Below, one piece after another: positions 47,110 to 55,750 of a DNA stretch of 64,000 nucleotides (the stretch's first letter is position 1; each line of letters starts with the position of its first letter). The stretch is from Edaphobacter flagellatus. Lineage in GTDB: Bacteria > Acidobacteriota > Terriglobia > Terriglobales > Acidobacteriaceae. Made by a program: the position numbers and the translations under genes. The stretch lies in the NCBI RefSeq assembly GCF_025264665.1, contig NZ_CP073697.1, positions 3,701,501-3,765,500 of the forward strand. The letters run 5' to 3'. The notes under the pieces are model-generated. The model saw only the letters and a list, made by a program, of their open reading frames with translations. It was not told the DNA's origin and searched no databases.

Positions 47110-47125
47110 GCTCTTTCATCTCAGT

Positions 47126-50100
47126 TTAGAAGTCGACCCGCAGGGCAAGCTGTCCCGTACGGTTGCCGGCATTGTCGGCTGTCTGCACCGAAGTGATCTG
47201 CCCGAACGATGCTGGAGCCGAGACGTTGGTCGCCGGCGCCGCGAAGTTTGGATGATTCGGTAGGTTGGTGAAAGTCGCCTCGAAGCGCAGCCTCAGCGAC
47301 TCGCGCAGTGGGAAGATCTTTGCGAGTCCTCCTGCTACAGCGGCAGTGCCCGGCCCGACCAGGCTGCCGACAGCGCAGTTGCCGATGCGTCCCGGAGCGG
47401 GAGTGGCGTTGTAGGCGTTGACGTCGAAGTAGTTGTTGAGCGTGCGGTTGGCTGGCACAGGGTTGCCGATGCAGTCCGGCCGGAGCGCCGCGCCGCGAAA
47501 GACCAGATTGAGGTTCGCGCTGTCGTTGCTTGGGCTGGTGGTCGGCGTGAGGTACGGCCCAGTCTGCCACAGTGAGACGGTGCTGATCTCCCAGCCGCCG
47601 AGGAGCGCATCCTCCACGCGATTCATGTTACTCAGGTACTGGCGATTGCTGCCGAAGGGCAACTGATAGATCGCCGAGATCAGGAAGCGCTGGCGTCGCG
47701 TTCCCACAACGTTGCCGCGATTGGCGCGGAGGTTGAAGCGATCGGCGACGGGCGTTCCGTAGTTGACCTCGGGCGCAAAGACTGACGGAGCGTCACCGGC
47801 GGCGTTGCTCAGGTTCTTGGCCCAGGTGTGATTTACCTGGAAGAGCAGGCCGTGGTGCAGCCTCTGGTTGAACTCGGTCTGCAGTGCCTGGTAGTTCGCG
47901 TTGCCCTGGTTCTCGCTGGAGAGGATGCGTCCCCAGTTGGGATACGGCCGCTGGCTGTAGTCATTCGGCGTAACGCTGGCATGCTGTTGGTTGAGATCGA
48001 CGGTCTGACCCATACGGTAGGAGTTCATGCCGACGTAGCTGACACGCAAACTCAGGTCGTTGGTGAGCTCCCGCTCGACGGTTAGATTCCACTGCGCCGC
48101 CTGTGGATCGCGAAAGTTCAGGTTGACGTTCTGGTAGAAGTCGCCCGTACCTGCGACCTGCGACGGCGTGAGCGGGGCCGCCACGTTCGGGAACTGGAAC
48201 GCCGCCTGACCGTTCGGGAGCAGGTTCGCGGTCGTCTGCACTACGCCAACGTTGATGTTAGTGGTGTTGAAGGAGAGCTGGCCGAGGCTGGTCATGGTGA
48301 AGATGCCGAAGCCGGCGCGCAGCACCGTCTTGTTGTCGCCAAACGGACGATACGCCACACCTAGCCGCGGCTGGAAGTTCTTCTTGTAGAAGATACGCAA
48401 GCCGTTGCCCACACCCACATCGGAGGCACGCTCGACAGGTGCGCAGGCTATGCTCGGATTCACTCCCGGGCAGGGAGCGTTGATCGTGTTCAGCATCTCC
48501 TGCCTAGCCACGCCGTTGTTCGCCAGAATGAAGCCGCCATTGCGCGGATCGAAGGCGCCCAGGTTGTTGTTCTCGCTGATGAATGGAGGCAGCCCCTGCC
48601 AGCGCAGTCCGGCGCTCAGCGTGATGTAGCGCGTCATGTGCCACTCGTCCTGCGCGTAGAGTCCGGTCTGCCAGGCGTGCAGCTTCGTATCGGGCCCGGA
48701 GCGCGCGATGTAGCTCTTCGAAGGCAGCCCTAGCAGAAGATCGGAGAAGGCGTTGCCACTGAAGGTGGCCGCATTGAAGGTGAAGGCGCCGAAGTCGTTC
48801 GATCCACCGAAGCTCTCAAGGTCTGTATAACGCACGCGGCGAATATCCACACCGAACTTCACGGTGTGGTTGCCCTTCACCCACGACAGATTGTCGGTGA
48901 ACTGAAGAGTCTGCGACCGTGTCGTCCCCGTCTTGTCGCGTCCAATAGGAGTGAAGTTGGTCCCATCGCTGAAATCGAACGTTGGAAATGCATTCACGTT
49001 GGGTACATCACTGAGGTTCAGTCCCTGCAGCCCAAGTGTCCCTACCGCGCTCGCACCGCTAATAGGGAAGTCGACCTTGGCGGTGTAGAAGGTCAATCCG
49101 AAACGTGCCTCGTTCAGCAGCGTCGGGCGAATCGTGTAGTTGTGCGAGAAGATCAGGTTGCGGTTCGTCTCGCGATGTACCTCGGTCGGCAGCAGGTTGT
49201 TGGTCGCCGTCGTGTCGACGTTCTTCCAGCTCCAACGGCCGTATATTTGTTGCTTGTCGCTGATCGTGCGGTCGATGCGCATATCGTAGCCATTAATGTT
49301 AGCCGGCGAAGGCGCCTGCACACGATAGTTGCCCGTCAGGTCGGTGCCGGTATCAACATTAGGCAGTGGGACGTATCTATTGAGCAGCGACTGGGAAACA
49401 GCGCTCAACTGGCCCGATGGAATCTGGTTGTTCGCGAACGGGTGTCCCGTCGTAGGATCGACCGCAGCCTGCCCGGGAAGATCGTTCAGATTACCCGAGC
49501 GCATTGCGGCTGTAGGCACGCTCAGCACAAGCGGAGTTGTGAAACGCCGCCGGTTTCCCTCATAGTCGCCGAAGAAGAATGTCTTATCTGCGCCGGCTTT
49601 TACATGTGGCAGATGCAGAGGTCCGCTCAGACTTCCGCCAAAGGTATTGTAGGCCTTGTGCGCCTTGCTGTCGAAGTCCCAGGTCTTTGCATCGAATGCG
49701 CTGTTCTGCATGTACTCGAACATGCTGCCGTGAAAGTTCTTCGTTCCGCTCTTGGTGATGATGGTCACATCCGCCATCTGCGAGAACTCGGCGTTGTTAT
49801 TGAACTGTGTCACCTTCATCTCGCTGATCAGCTCCGACGAAGGATTCATGTTGTTCAGCGCGCCGTTCTGGCGGATATTCACCGTCGATGTGCCGTCCAC
49901 CGAGTACTGGATCTGCGCCGACGTTCCTCCGCCGATCGAAAGGTTGCCGTTCGAGTCCTGCTGAACGCCCGGCACCGCCGCAAGCGCCGTCAGCGGGCTG
50001 TCGTTGCCTCCACGGTAGTTCATCGGAAGCTCCACCACCTGTTCGAAGATCTTGGTGTCGCCGATCGTCCCATTCTCTGTATTCACGGTCGACGCGTCGG

Positions 50101-50608
50101 CTGCTTCCACGGAGACGGCCTGCTGCGATCCGCCAATCGACAGCTTCAGGTCGGCGCGCAGCTGCTGCCGTGCGGCGAGTGCCATCCCGGTTAGCGTTCT
50201 ATCGACAAAGTTCGGCGCAGAGGCCGTCACCGCGTAGGTGCCGGGGTTCAGGTTCAACACCAGGTACTCGCCGTTATCGTTCGTGGTCGCATCCCGTGAA
50301 GAGTTGTCGTTCAGGTTCGTCACATGAACATGAGCCCCGGGAATTACCGCGCCCGAAGGGTCTTCGACAGTTCCGAGAATGCTTCCGAAAGTCGATTGAG
50401 CATGGGCAGCGATTCCCTCGCACACGAACACGAGGCACAGAACGGCCAGCAGATAGAGCTGCTTGGCCGTCCACTTTTGCGTTGCCAATACACGCTTGGA
50501 ATTCTTTTGAGAGGCGCTGGAAACACTTGCATCGCCCTGTTTGGGATATGTGCTGGGTTCTGTCGTGGAAAGTGAATCAGATTGAGAAAGGCCTCGAATG
50601 TACATCAT
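47126..50608 (-). CDS. TonB-dependent receptor, Oar-like, CarboxypepD_reg domain
   Basis: An 1160-residue outer-membrane receptor. It has an unusually long N-terminal extension of about 50 residues before the hydrophobic signal core (LYLLAVLCLVFVCEGIAAHA). Then come a carboxypeptidase-regulatory-like domain (SILGTVEDPSGAVIPGAHVH), a plug with QYSVDGTSTVNIRQNGALNN, and a beta-barrel ending GQLALRVDF. GAGGTG lies six bases before the ATG at 50608; a GTG three codons upstream overlaps that element and is unlikely. A small GGCCG/CGGCC hairpin lies in the leader just upstream. It is divergent from the KdpDE-like two-component genes. Substrate unknown. Confidence 0.88.
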   Translation of the reverse strand: MMYIRGLSQSDSLSTTEPSTYPKQGDASVSSASQKNSKRVLATQKWTAKQLYLLAVLCLVFVCEGIAAHAQSTFGSILGTVEDPSGAVIPGAHVHVTNLNDNSSRDATTNDNGEYLVLNLNPGTYAVTASAPNFVDRTLTGMALAARQQLRADLKLSIGGSQQAVSVEAADASTVNTENGTIGDTKIFEQVVELPMNYRGGNDSPLTALAAVPGVQQDSNGNLSIGGGTSAQIQYSVDGTSTVNIRQNGALNNMNPSSELISEMKVTQFNNNAEFSQMADVTIITKSGTKNFHGSMFEYMQNSAFDAKTWDFDSKAHKAYNTFGGSLSGPLHLPHVKAGADKTFFFGDYEGNRRRFTTPLVLSVPTAAMRSGNLNDLPGQAAVDPTTGHPFANNQIPSGQLSAVSQSLLNRYVPLPNVDTGTDLTGNYRVQAPSPANINGYDMRIDRTISDKQQIYGRWSWKNVDTTATNNLLPTEVHRETNRNLIFSHNYTIRPTLLNEARFGLTFYTAKVDFPISGASAVGTLGLQGLNLSDVPNVNAFPTFDFSDGTNFTPIGRDKTGTTRSQTLQFTDNLSWVKGNHTVKFGVDIRRVRYTDLESFGGSNDFGAFTFNAATFSGNAFSDLLLGLPSKSYIARSGPDTKLHAWQTGLYAQDEWHMTRYITLSAGLRWQGLPPFISENNNLGAFDPRNGGFILANNGVARQEMLNTINAPCPGVNPSIACAPVERASDVGVGNGLRIFYKKNFQPRLGVAYRPFGDNKTVLRAGFGIFTMTSLGQLSFNTTNINVGVVQTTANLLPNGQAAFQFPNVAAPLTPSQVAGTGDFYQNVNLNFRDPQAAQWNLTVERELTNDLSLRVSYVGMNSYRMGQTVDLNQQHASVTPNDYSQRPYPNWGRILSSENQGNANYQALQTEFNQRLHHGLLFQVNHTWAKNLSNAAGDAPSVFAPEVNYGTPVADRFNLRANRGNVVGTRRQRFLISAIYQLPFGSNRQYLSNMNRVEDALLGGWEISTVSLWQTGPYLTPTTSPSNDSANLNLVFRGAALRPDCIGNPVPANRTLNNYFDVNAYNATPAPGRIGNCAVGSLVGPGTAAVAGGLAKIFPLRESLRLRFEATFTNLPNHPNFAAPATNVSAPASFGQITSVQTADNAGNRTGQLALRVDF

Positions 50609-50745
50609 TGGAATCACCTCATGGGGCCGAAATTTTCCGGCCTCACTTAGTGAATCGAGAAATCCGTAAGATACGCATAAGACCGTTACTTATGGGTTCT
50701 TTATGGGTTTCGAGATAAAATTTCCCTTCACTGGACCACAAGAGA

Positions 50746-52188
50746 ATGACCAAGAGAACAATTCGCGAAGGTACGACGAGGATCGCGGTTGGCATAGCCG
50801 TGGGCCTGTCTATCACTTGGCTTGCCTACCGATTTCATTTCAATCTCGCCTCTGCGACTTCGATTCATCTCTTTCTGGTAACCGCCATTGCGTTGCGGTG
50901 GGGCCTTCTTGAAGCGAGCATCGTGTCGTTGGTGTCAGTGGCCTGCCTCGATTACTTTTTCACTCAACCGTTGTTTCAGTTTTATATGACGGACTCCCAT
51001 GATTGGGTAGCTCTAGTTACCTTTGAAAGTGTCGCTTTGCTTGTAAGTCGCCTTTCAAATCAAGTCAGCCGCCATGCTCGCGAAGTCGAGATACATCAAT
51101 TGCAACTGCAGAAGTTGTATGAACTGAGCCAGAATATCCTTCTACTGGATCAACAGAAGCTAGTCGATCAGCAACTCGCGGATCTGATTCTGGCTACACT
51201 CCAAGCGAAGGGAGTGGCACTGTGGAACGATTATGACCTGCATTTGAGTAAAAGTGGCACCTGTGAGGTCACAGACGATGAGGTGCGTTCCACATACTTT
51301 TCAGAGCGCAACGAAGATGACCCTCTAACAGCGACCTCGCGACGCGTTCTTCGCTCAGGTACGCGAGCCATTGGTTCGTTGGTCATCTGCGGCCATTCGC
51401 TCGATGATGCCTCGATCATTGCAACCGCTTCGTTGACGGCTGTCGCGATTGAGAGGGCACGCTCGTTCTCTGCGGAAAGCAGTGCAGAAGCAGCCCGGCA
51501 AAGCGAGCAACTTCGCTCTGCAGTACTGGATGGTCTTGCGCATGCCTTCAAAACCCCGCTGACAACCATTCGAAGTTCCAGCTCGGGCCTACTCGAAATG
51601 GATACATTGTCTGGTGCAGAGAAAAGGCTCGTGGCGCTGATCGACCAGCAGGCCGATCACCTTAACGATCTCACCACGCGCCTGCTCCGCACGGCCAGGA
51701 TTGACACTGTCGATCTTAAGCTGAAGCGGGAAGCAATTGATCTCACTCAGCTCCTACAAAGCAGCGCCGAAGCATCCACGCAGGACCTCGGTGCACATCC
51801 CATCCGCCTTCTCGCCGGGACGAAACACAGCACGGTCTGGGCCGACAGGCAACTCCTGGAGATGGCGCTTTTTCAGCTACTCGATAATGCCGCGAAATAT
51901 GGGAGTTCTGAGTCATCGATCACTATTGACGTTCAGGAAGATCCGGCGGAGACGCTTATCAGTATCAAGAACGAGGGTTCCTTCATCCCACCTCATGAGA
52001 GGGAGAATATCTTCAAGCGCTTTTATCGCAGCCCCGGCTCAGATCGCAAGGCCCCGGGAACAGGCATCGGTTTATCCGTAGTCAAGCGCATAGCGGAAGC
52101 GCATCAAGGACGTGCATGGGTAAATAGCGGCGAGCACACGGGAACCACTTTCTTTCTTTCGCTACCGCGAACGGCAAAGGAGATGTAG
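50746..52188 (+). CDS. KdpD-like sensor histidine kinase lacking the N-terminal sensor domain
   Basis: A 480-residue membrane kinase equivalent to the C-terminal half of KdpD. Residues about 12-105 form the KdpD-type four-helix membrane region (DUF4118-like: IAVGIAVGLSITWLAYRFHF, LFLVTAIALRWGLLEASIVS, VSVACLDYFFTQPLFQF). A GAF-like region spans about 130-240. The HisKA domain has VLDGLAHAFKTPLTTIR, with the phospho-accepting His near 265. The HATPase domain has LLDNAAKYGS (N box), APGTGIGLSVVKRIAEAH (G boxes) and the end TTFFLSLP. It is two bases from the response regulator gene, so they form a pair. The cytoplasmic KdpD sensor domain is absent but occurs separately at 53065. Confidence 0.88.
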   Translation: MTKRTIREGTTRIAVGIAVGLSITWLAYRFHFNLASATSIHLFLVTAIALRWGLLEASIVSLVSVACLDYFFTQPLFQFYMTDSHDWVALVTFESVALLVSRLSNQVSRHAREVEIHQLQLQKLYELSQNILLLDQQKLVDQQLADLILATLQAKGVALWNDYDLHLSKSGTCEVTDDEVRSTYFSERNEDDPLTATSRRVLRSGTRAIGSLVICGHSLDDASIIATASLTAVAIERARSFSAESSAEAARQSEQLRSAVLDGLAHAFKTPLTTIRSSSSGLLEMDTLSGAEKRLVALIDQQADHLNDLTTRLLRTARIDTVDLKLKREAIDLTQLLQSSAEASTQDLGAHPIRLLAGTKHSTVWADRQLLEMALFQLLDNAAKYGSSESSITIDVQEDPAETLISIKNEGSFIPPHERENIFKRFYRSPGSDRKAPGTGIGLSVVKRIAEAHQGRAWVNSGEHTGTTFFLSLPRTAKEM

Positions 52189-52190
52189 TC

Positions 52191-52886
52191 GTGACACAGC
52201 GATTGAATGTGCTCATCGTAGAAGATGATGCGGGAATCCGGCAGAGCCTGTTTGAGACCTTGACTGCATTGGGATTCATGATTGGAGAAGCAGGCAATGG
52301 AGAGCAAGCCCTGTTGCGTCTGCGGATGATCGACTATGACGCAGTGCTGCTTGATATCAATATGCCTGGGATGGGAGGGATCGAAACATGTCGGTCAATC
52401 TACCATACCTACCCTCACATTCCAATCATTATGCTAACGGTACGAGACGGAGAAGACGATAAAGTGGAAGCGCTCGATGCAGGCGCCGATGACTATGTAA
52501 CCAAGCCCTTTCAGATTAGGGAGCTGACTGCGAGGTTGCGGTCGGCAATCCGGCGTTCGAAGACATCGACAGCTCCCTCCGAGTCTACTATCGTAGTTGG
52601 CGCTTTACGGCTCGACTCGGATCGTCATCGTGTCGAGAAGATGGGCCAAGAGGTTCGCCTCACTCCGAAAGAGTTCGCGATGTTGCGCTTTCTTATGGAA
52701 CATGCAGGCCGCCCTATCCCCCACAGCCGTCTACTGACTTCTATATGGGGACCGGACTATGGTAACGAGCGCGAATACCTACGCGTCCTTATCAATCAGC
52801 TTCGTAAGAAGATCGAAGACGATCCGTCGCGCCCGTCATATATCTTGACAGAGAGTCATGTCGGTTATCGGTTTCGTGAGGCTTAG
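52191..52886 (+). CDS. KdpE-like OmpR-family response regulator
   Basis: A 231-residue regulator. The receiver domain spans about 1-120 with the acidic pair VEDDAG, phospho-acceptor Asp in AVLLDINMPGM (about 52), Thr in IIMLTVRDG and Lys in YVTKPFQIRE. A winged-helix DNA-binding domain follows from about 135 (VRLTPKEFAMLRFLMEH, YLRVLINQLRKKIE, VGYRFRE). The start is a GTG at 52191 with AAGGAGA about eight bases upstream, inside the kinase gene's end. KdpE normally controls the kdpFABC potassium pump, but no kdp pump genes are in this window. Confidence 0.9.
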   Translation: MTQRLNVLIVEDDAGIRQSLFETLTALGFMIGEAGNGEQALLRLRMIDYDAVLLDINMPGMGGIETCRSIYHTYPHIPIIMLTVRDGEDDKVEALDAGADDYVTKPFQIRELTARLRSAIRRSKTSTAPSESTIVVGALRLDSDRHRVEKMGQEVRLTPKEFAMLRFLMEHAGRPIPHSRLLTSIWGPDYGNEREYLRVLINQLRKKIEDDPSRPSYILTESHVGYRFREA

Positions 52887-53064
52887 TGTACGCGCCCGTT
52901 CGAAGGTCAGGATCGTTCTAAGTACAGGGATTGCTTGATGCTCACTGTCATCACTCACCGTACATCAGATTCTGAGTGAGGGTTACCTGGTTCAAACCGG
53001 TCGCTGGCACGAATTGCGTCACATCGTGATAACGGTCTAGTCTAGACTGTCGCTGGAATCACAA

Positions 53065-53655
53065 ATGCGCGTATCCGAATTATCCAGGCCGAGCCCCGAA
53101 CGACTCCTCAAGCAAGTAGAAGCAGAGGAGAGTAAGCAGTTAGGCGCAAAACTCAAGATTTTCCTGGGCTACGCTCCTGCAGTTGGTAAATCCTATCGGA
53201 TGCTCGACGAAGCCCGTCGTAGAGCCGGGCGCGGAGAAGACGTGGTCGTCGCTGCTATCCAGGGACGGCAATCTGAAGATGTTCAAGCCCTTCTGCGCGA
53301 GCTGGAACTGATTCCGCCGCATGAGACGGCTGGCGGGCAGGCGGTTGACTTGGACGCTGTTCTTCGTCGCGCGCCGCAAGTGTGCGTCATCGATCCCCTT
53401 GCCGCTCAAAATCCTCCTGGAAGCCGGAACCAGTATCGATGGCAGGACGTGCAGGAGCTCTTGCGCAACGGGATCTCGGTGTTGTCAAGCGTCAATCTGC
53501 TACATGTCGAGGAGTACAAAGAAAAAGTTCAGGCGATTACCGGGAAGAACACTACCGAGACGATTCCGAAATCGTTCTTGCTCGCGCGTAATCTCAGAGA
53601 TCATAGGATTCTCCTCGCATTGCGTTGTCGACCCATGATGAGTGTGCCGGTGTGA
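53065..53655 (+). CDS. Stand-alone, truncated KdpD N-terminal sensor domain
   Basis: A 196-residue protein matching roughly the first 190 residues of KdpD. It has a P-loop-like GYAPAVGKSYRMLDEARRR near 32-50, GEDVVVAAIQGRQ, NPPGSRNQYRWQDVQELL and GISVLSSVNLLHVEEYKEKV. The Walker-B-like segment reads VCVIDPLAAQ where KdpD proteins usually have a MDELAH-type sequence, so the acidic and His residues after Asp are lost. The chain stops soon after TIPKSFL, before the universal-stress-protein module, and its last 25 residues look unrelated, suggesting a frameshift. It sits 180 bases after the response regulator. It might complement the kinase at 50746 in trans, or be decaying. Confidence 0.7.
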   Translation: MRVSELSRPSPERLLKQVEAEESKQLGAKLKIFLGYAPAVGKSYRMLDEARRRAGRGEDVVVAAIQGRQSEDVQALLRELELIPPHETAGGQAVDLDAVLRRAPQVCVIDPLAAQNPPGSRNQYRWQDVQELLRNGISVLSSVNLLHVEEYKEKVQAITGKNTTETIPKSFLLARNLRDHRILLALRCRPMMSVPV

Positions 53656-53811
53656 GTACAGAAAGTATATGAGAGCAGCGGGATAGTGCGGGCGATGGCG
53701 GGATATCGTGGGATTGGCGCGGGTTTTGAGGGTATTTCGGGCGTCGCGCGCGGCCAGAACGTACAGGCTTTATTTGAGAGCGACAGGAAGCAGTTCGCTT
53801 AGATGCTGAGG
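53656..53811. other. Junction between kdp-like genes and mobile remnants
   Basis: A short G-rich non-coding stretch (repeated GGGAT/GCGGG words). It includes an inverted copy of the TCCAAGCGAACT repeat (AGTTCGCTTAGAT at 53792-53804). No gene. Confidence 0.4.
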
Positions 53812-54535
53812 CTAAATAGCTGATTTTTCGTCGCGCCGCGATGCATCCAAGCGAACTCCTAGCGAACTACATGGCCCGGCCCTTGTACCGGATGCCTTGA
53901 AATCCACAAAACCCGCGCCAATAGCGACCGCAGACGGTTCTTTCAATCCAAGCGAACTGCCTATTTTGAGGCCGTGCAGCCGCCGATCCAAGCGAACTAC
54001 CCAAGCGAACCCTATCGCTGGGAATTTTTTGGCGATTGCGGCCGCCATTGCGGCCGTCTTTGCCGCTTCGTCAGCCTTCCTTGCCTCGGCCTGCTTTGCT
54101 TCTTTGCTGGCAGTCGTGGGCGGCACGGCGGCCTTCGCTGTCTCAGCAGCTTTCGCGGCCTCGATCTGCTGTGACGAGACCGGGGGCAGAGGCAGTTCGA
54201 CTTTTTCGTGTCTAACAGCTACGCCATCTTTCTTCACGAAATTAGATTCCTGCTCGTTCCACATATAGTCAGGATTTGCGGCAAGTACCTTTTTGATCAG
54301 CTCTGCCCGAGCGGCTTTTATCTTCGGAAACAGCCTCGTTATAGAGCGCATCTGCTCGGCCATACACAACGAGGTAGTTATTCGCCATTCGCAAGCTCTT
54401 GTTTTCCAGATCCAGTGCACCGGCGGGTGTCATTTTCACGCCGCGAAAATTCTCCTGCGGTACAGGTTTGTCGGCCTGAGCCAGCGCTGAGCTGACGGCT
54501 GCGGTAAGGATGATGGCTGCTGCAATCTTTCGCAT
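53812..54535 (-). pseudogene. Exported Ala-rich protein with internal frameshift
   Basis: The minus strand starts with a clear signal peptide at 54535 (MRKIAAAIILTAAVSSALAQ) and reads PQENFRGVKMTPAGALDLEN and RADALYNEA. The frame is then lost near 54335. Skipping one G lets the other frame continue as FPKIKAARAELIKKVLAANP and YMWNEQESNFVKKDGVAVRH, followed by a coiled, Ala/Lys-rich segment (AKAAETAKAAVPPTTASKEA). Past about 54010 the frame runs through the AAGCGAAC repeats, giving SSLG and VRLD words, and is probably not original. The gene is small, secreted and of unknown function. It follows a tail-fibre-like gene end by 21 bases, so it may be prophage-borne. Confidence 0.55.
53845..54010. 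repeat. Irregular direct repeats of TCCAAGCGAACT
   Basis: Three exact copies of TCCAAGCGAACT at 53846-53857, 53947-53958 and 53987-53998, plus partial copies AGCGAACTAC at 53861 and CCAAGCGAAC at 54001. An inverted near-copy lies at 53792-53804. Spacing is irregular (101, 40 and 14 bases), so this is not a CRISPR array. It could be binding sites for a recombinase or the end of a small mobile element. Confidence 0.6.
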
Positions 54536-54556
54536 GGATTCCTTCTTTCTGTTGAA

Positions 54557-54838
54557 CTACCACGTTGTGAGTTGCACCCTGACGATCTGGTTAGTCGCAG
54601 AGCAGTAGAAGTGATATGGCGTGCCTCCAGAGACGGCATCCCACGAATCGCCTTGCGTGCAGGTATCGGAGGACGTGGCCGCTGGAGCACGAGTGAAACG
54701 CATATTTCCGAGCGCAATTACGCCATCTGTGCCGTTGCGGCTCCTGCCAAGATTCATCAGCCCGTTGCCGCCACTCATCATCCACAGGCTTGCGGACGCA
54801 TAGCTGCGATCAAGAGCATTGCTTCGGAATGCAAGCAT
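54557..54838 (-). CDS. Phage tail-fibre/structural-protein C-terminal fragment
   Basis: Ninety-three residues ending in a motif common at the C-terminus of phage and prophage surface proteins: TCTQGDSWDAVSGGTPYHFY, then CSATNQIVRVQLTTW. A Gly/Asn-rich stretch precedes it (SGGNGLMNLGRSRNGTDG). There is no signal peptide or good ribosome-binding site at the first ATG, so this is likely the tail end of a larger gene whose beginning was lost. It is followed, 21 bases later, by the exported Ala-rich gene on the same strand. Confidence 0.5.
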   Translation of the reverse strand: MLAFRSNALDRSYASASLWMMSGGNGLMNLGRSRNGTDGVIALGNMRFTRAPAATSSDTCTQGDSWDAVSGGTPYHFYCSATNQIVRVQLTTW

Positions 54839-54980
54839 CTCCGCAGTACTCGACTTTCAACGCGACATTCGCAGATGGGGAGTCGGTACGGCGTGGCTCA
54901 CGGTGAGCGACAAGCAGGATCAAAAGCTGAGAACGAAATGCTAACCTTGTCGCCACGAACGACGAGTGGACAATCTGAAT

Positions 54981-55442
54981 ATGGCTAAGAGCAAACAATC
55001 CGGTCTGCCGCCGTCCGCAGGCGATAAGGTCACATATCGCGGCCAAGATACCGTGTACGAAATTACGCATGCGCTGGGCAACATTCATGCGGCCACGAAG
55101 GAGGAGAGGAGCGTCGACCTAGCGCTTCAGATCGACGCTGTGCTCAATCGCCAGCTCGTGCGCCGCCTCGTGCTCTGGAACTTCGGGCCGGAATGCCCTA
55201 TGCCGACGCTGAAGCACGATGTCTCGAACGAAGAGGATCTCGGAAAACGAATCACTGTCGACGACACACTGCAACAAATGGGGCTGCCGATCTCGAAGAA
55301 GTATGCCTATGAGCGTTACGGCGTGGAGGTTCCAGATGAGCATGAGGAGCTGCTGACGCGCCCTGCAGGTCCTGCAACGGGTATCAACACACCAGCAGGA
55401 CCGCCTGATTGTCCACAGTTCAACTCGGAACGCGAGCGATAG
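54981..55442 (+). CDS. Chimeric ORF ending in a Mu-like portal protein C-terminus
   Basis: A 153-residue frame made of two parts. Residues about 1-45 (VTYRGQDTVYEITHALGNIH) look like a small independent protein. From about residue 52 the sequence is the C-terminus of a Mu gp29-like (DUF935) portal protein: QLVRRLVLWNFGPECPMP, SNEEDLGKRITVDDTLQQMG, LPISKKYAYERYGVEVPDEH. Full portals are around 450-500 residues, so most of the gene is missing and the two parts seem joined by a deletion. The weak ribosome-binding site and lack of phage neighbours suggest it is non-functional. Confidence 0.65.
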   Translation: MAKSKQSGLPPSAGDKVTYRGQDTVYEITHALGNIHAATKEERSVDLALQIDAVLNRQLVRRLVLWNFGPECPMPTLKHDVSNEEDLGKRITVDDTLQQMGLPISKKYAYERYGVEVPDEHEELLTRPAGPATGINTPAGPPDCPQFNSERER

Positions 55443-55448
55443 GTAGAA

Positions 55449-55574
55449 ATGGAGATCAAAGCCTTCGACAATCTTTTCAAGCAGATGAGCGCAGAGGCTC
55501 GCGCCGAATACCGCGAGCGCATCGCGCAGATTGCAAAGGGCGCGGAGCGAGCTCATGTGGGGCTTGGTTCGTGA
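55449..55574 (+). CDS. Small protein after the portal remnant
   Basis: A 41-residue frame (MEIKAFDNLFKQMSAEARAE, then YRERIAQIAKGAERAHVGLG) with AGGTAGAA just upstream. It is rich in charged helix-forming residues. Its position straight after the portal end suggests a small phage protein, perhaps truncated. Family unknown. Confidence 0.4.
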   Translation: MEIKAFDNLFKQMSAEARAEYRERIAQIAKGAERAHVGLGS

Positions 55575-55750
55575 GGCGGAACATTTTTGCGGGGCCAGAT
55601 CATTTCGAGCGATTGAGCCTTGACATTCCACAAATACTGGTCATAATTCTTGTCACGGTTCTGCCCACGATTGGCAACCAGTTTCCTCCCCCGAAAAACA
55701 ACTAAATATTGAATTCGGCTTTGTTAGCAAATCCTTTACCGGTGACTAGC

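Larger units (their letters stand above)
46488..47125. other. Intergenic region with decayed dehydrogenase
   Basis: About 640 bases between the outer-membrane protein gene and the convergent Oar-like receptor. It contains the oxidoreductase remnant at 46565-46880 and the hairpin at 47070-47109, both listed. No intact gene. Confidence 0.5.

Noticed and set aside
48866..50194. A 442-codon open frame on the plus strand
   Set aside because: It is antisense to the well-supported Oar-like receptor, has an Arg/His/Val-biased composition typical of shadow frames in GC-rich genes, and carries no motif.
53036..53050. A further DtxR-type operator upstream of the KdpD-like fragment
   Set aside because: It shares TAGACTAGAC on the minus strand but lacks the TTT/AAA arms and full symmetry.
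53845..54010. CRISPR array
   Set aside because: Repeats are only 12 bases, spacing is irregular, and no cas genes are present.
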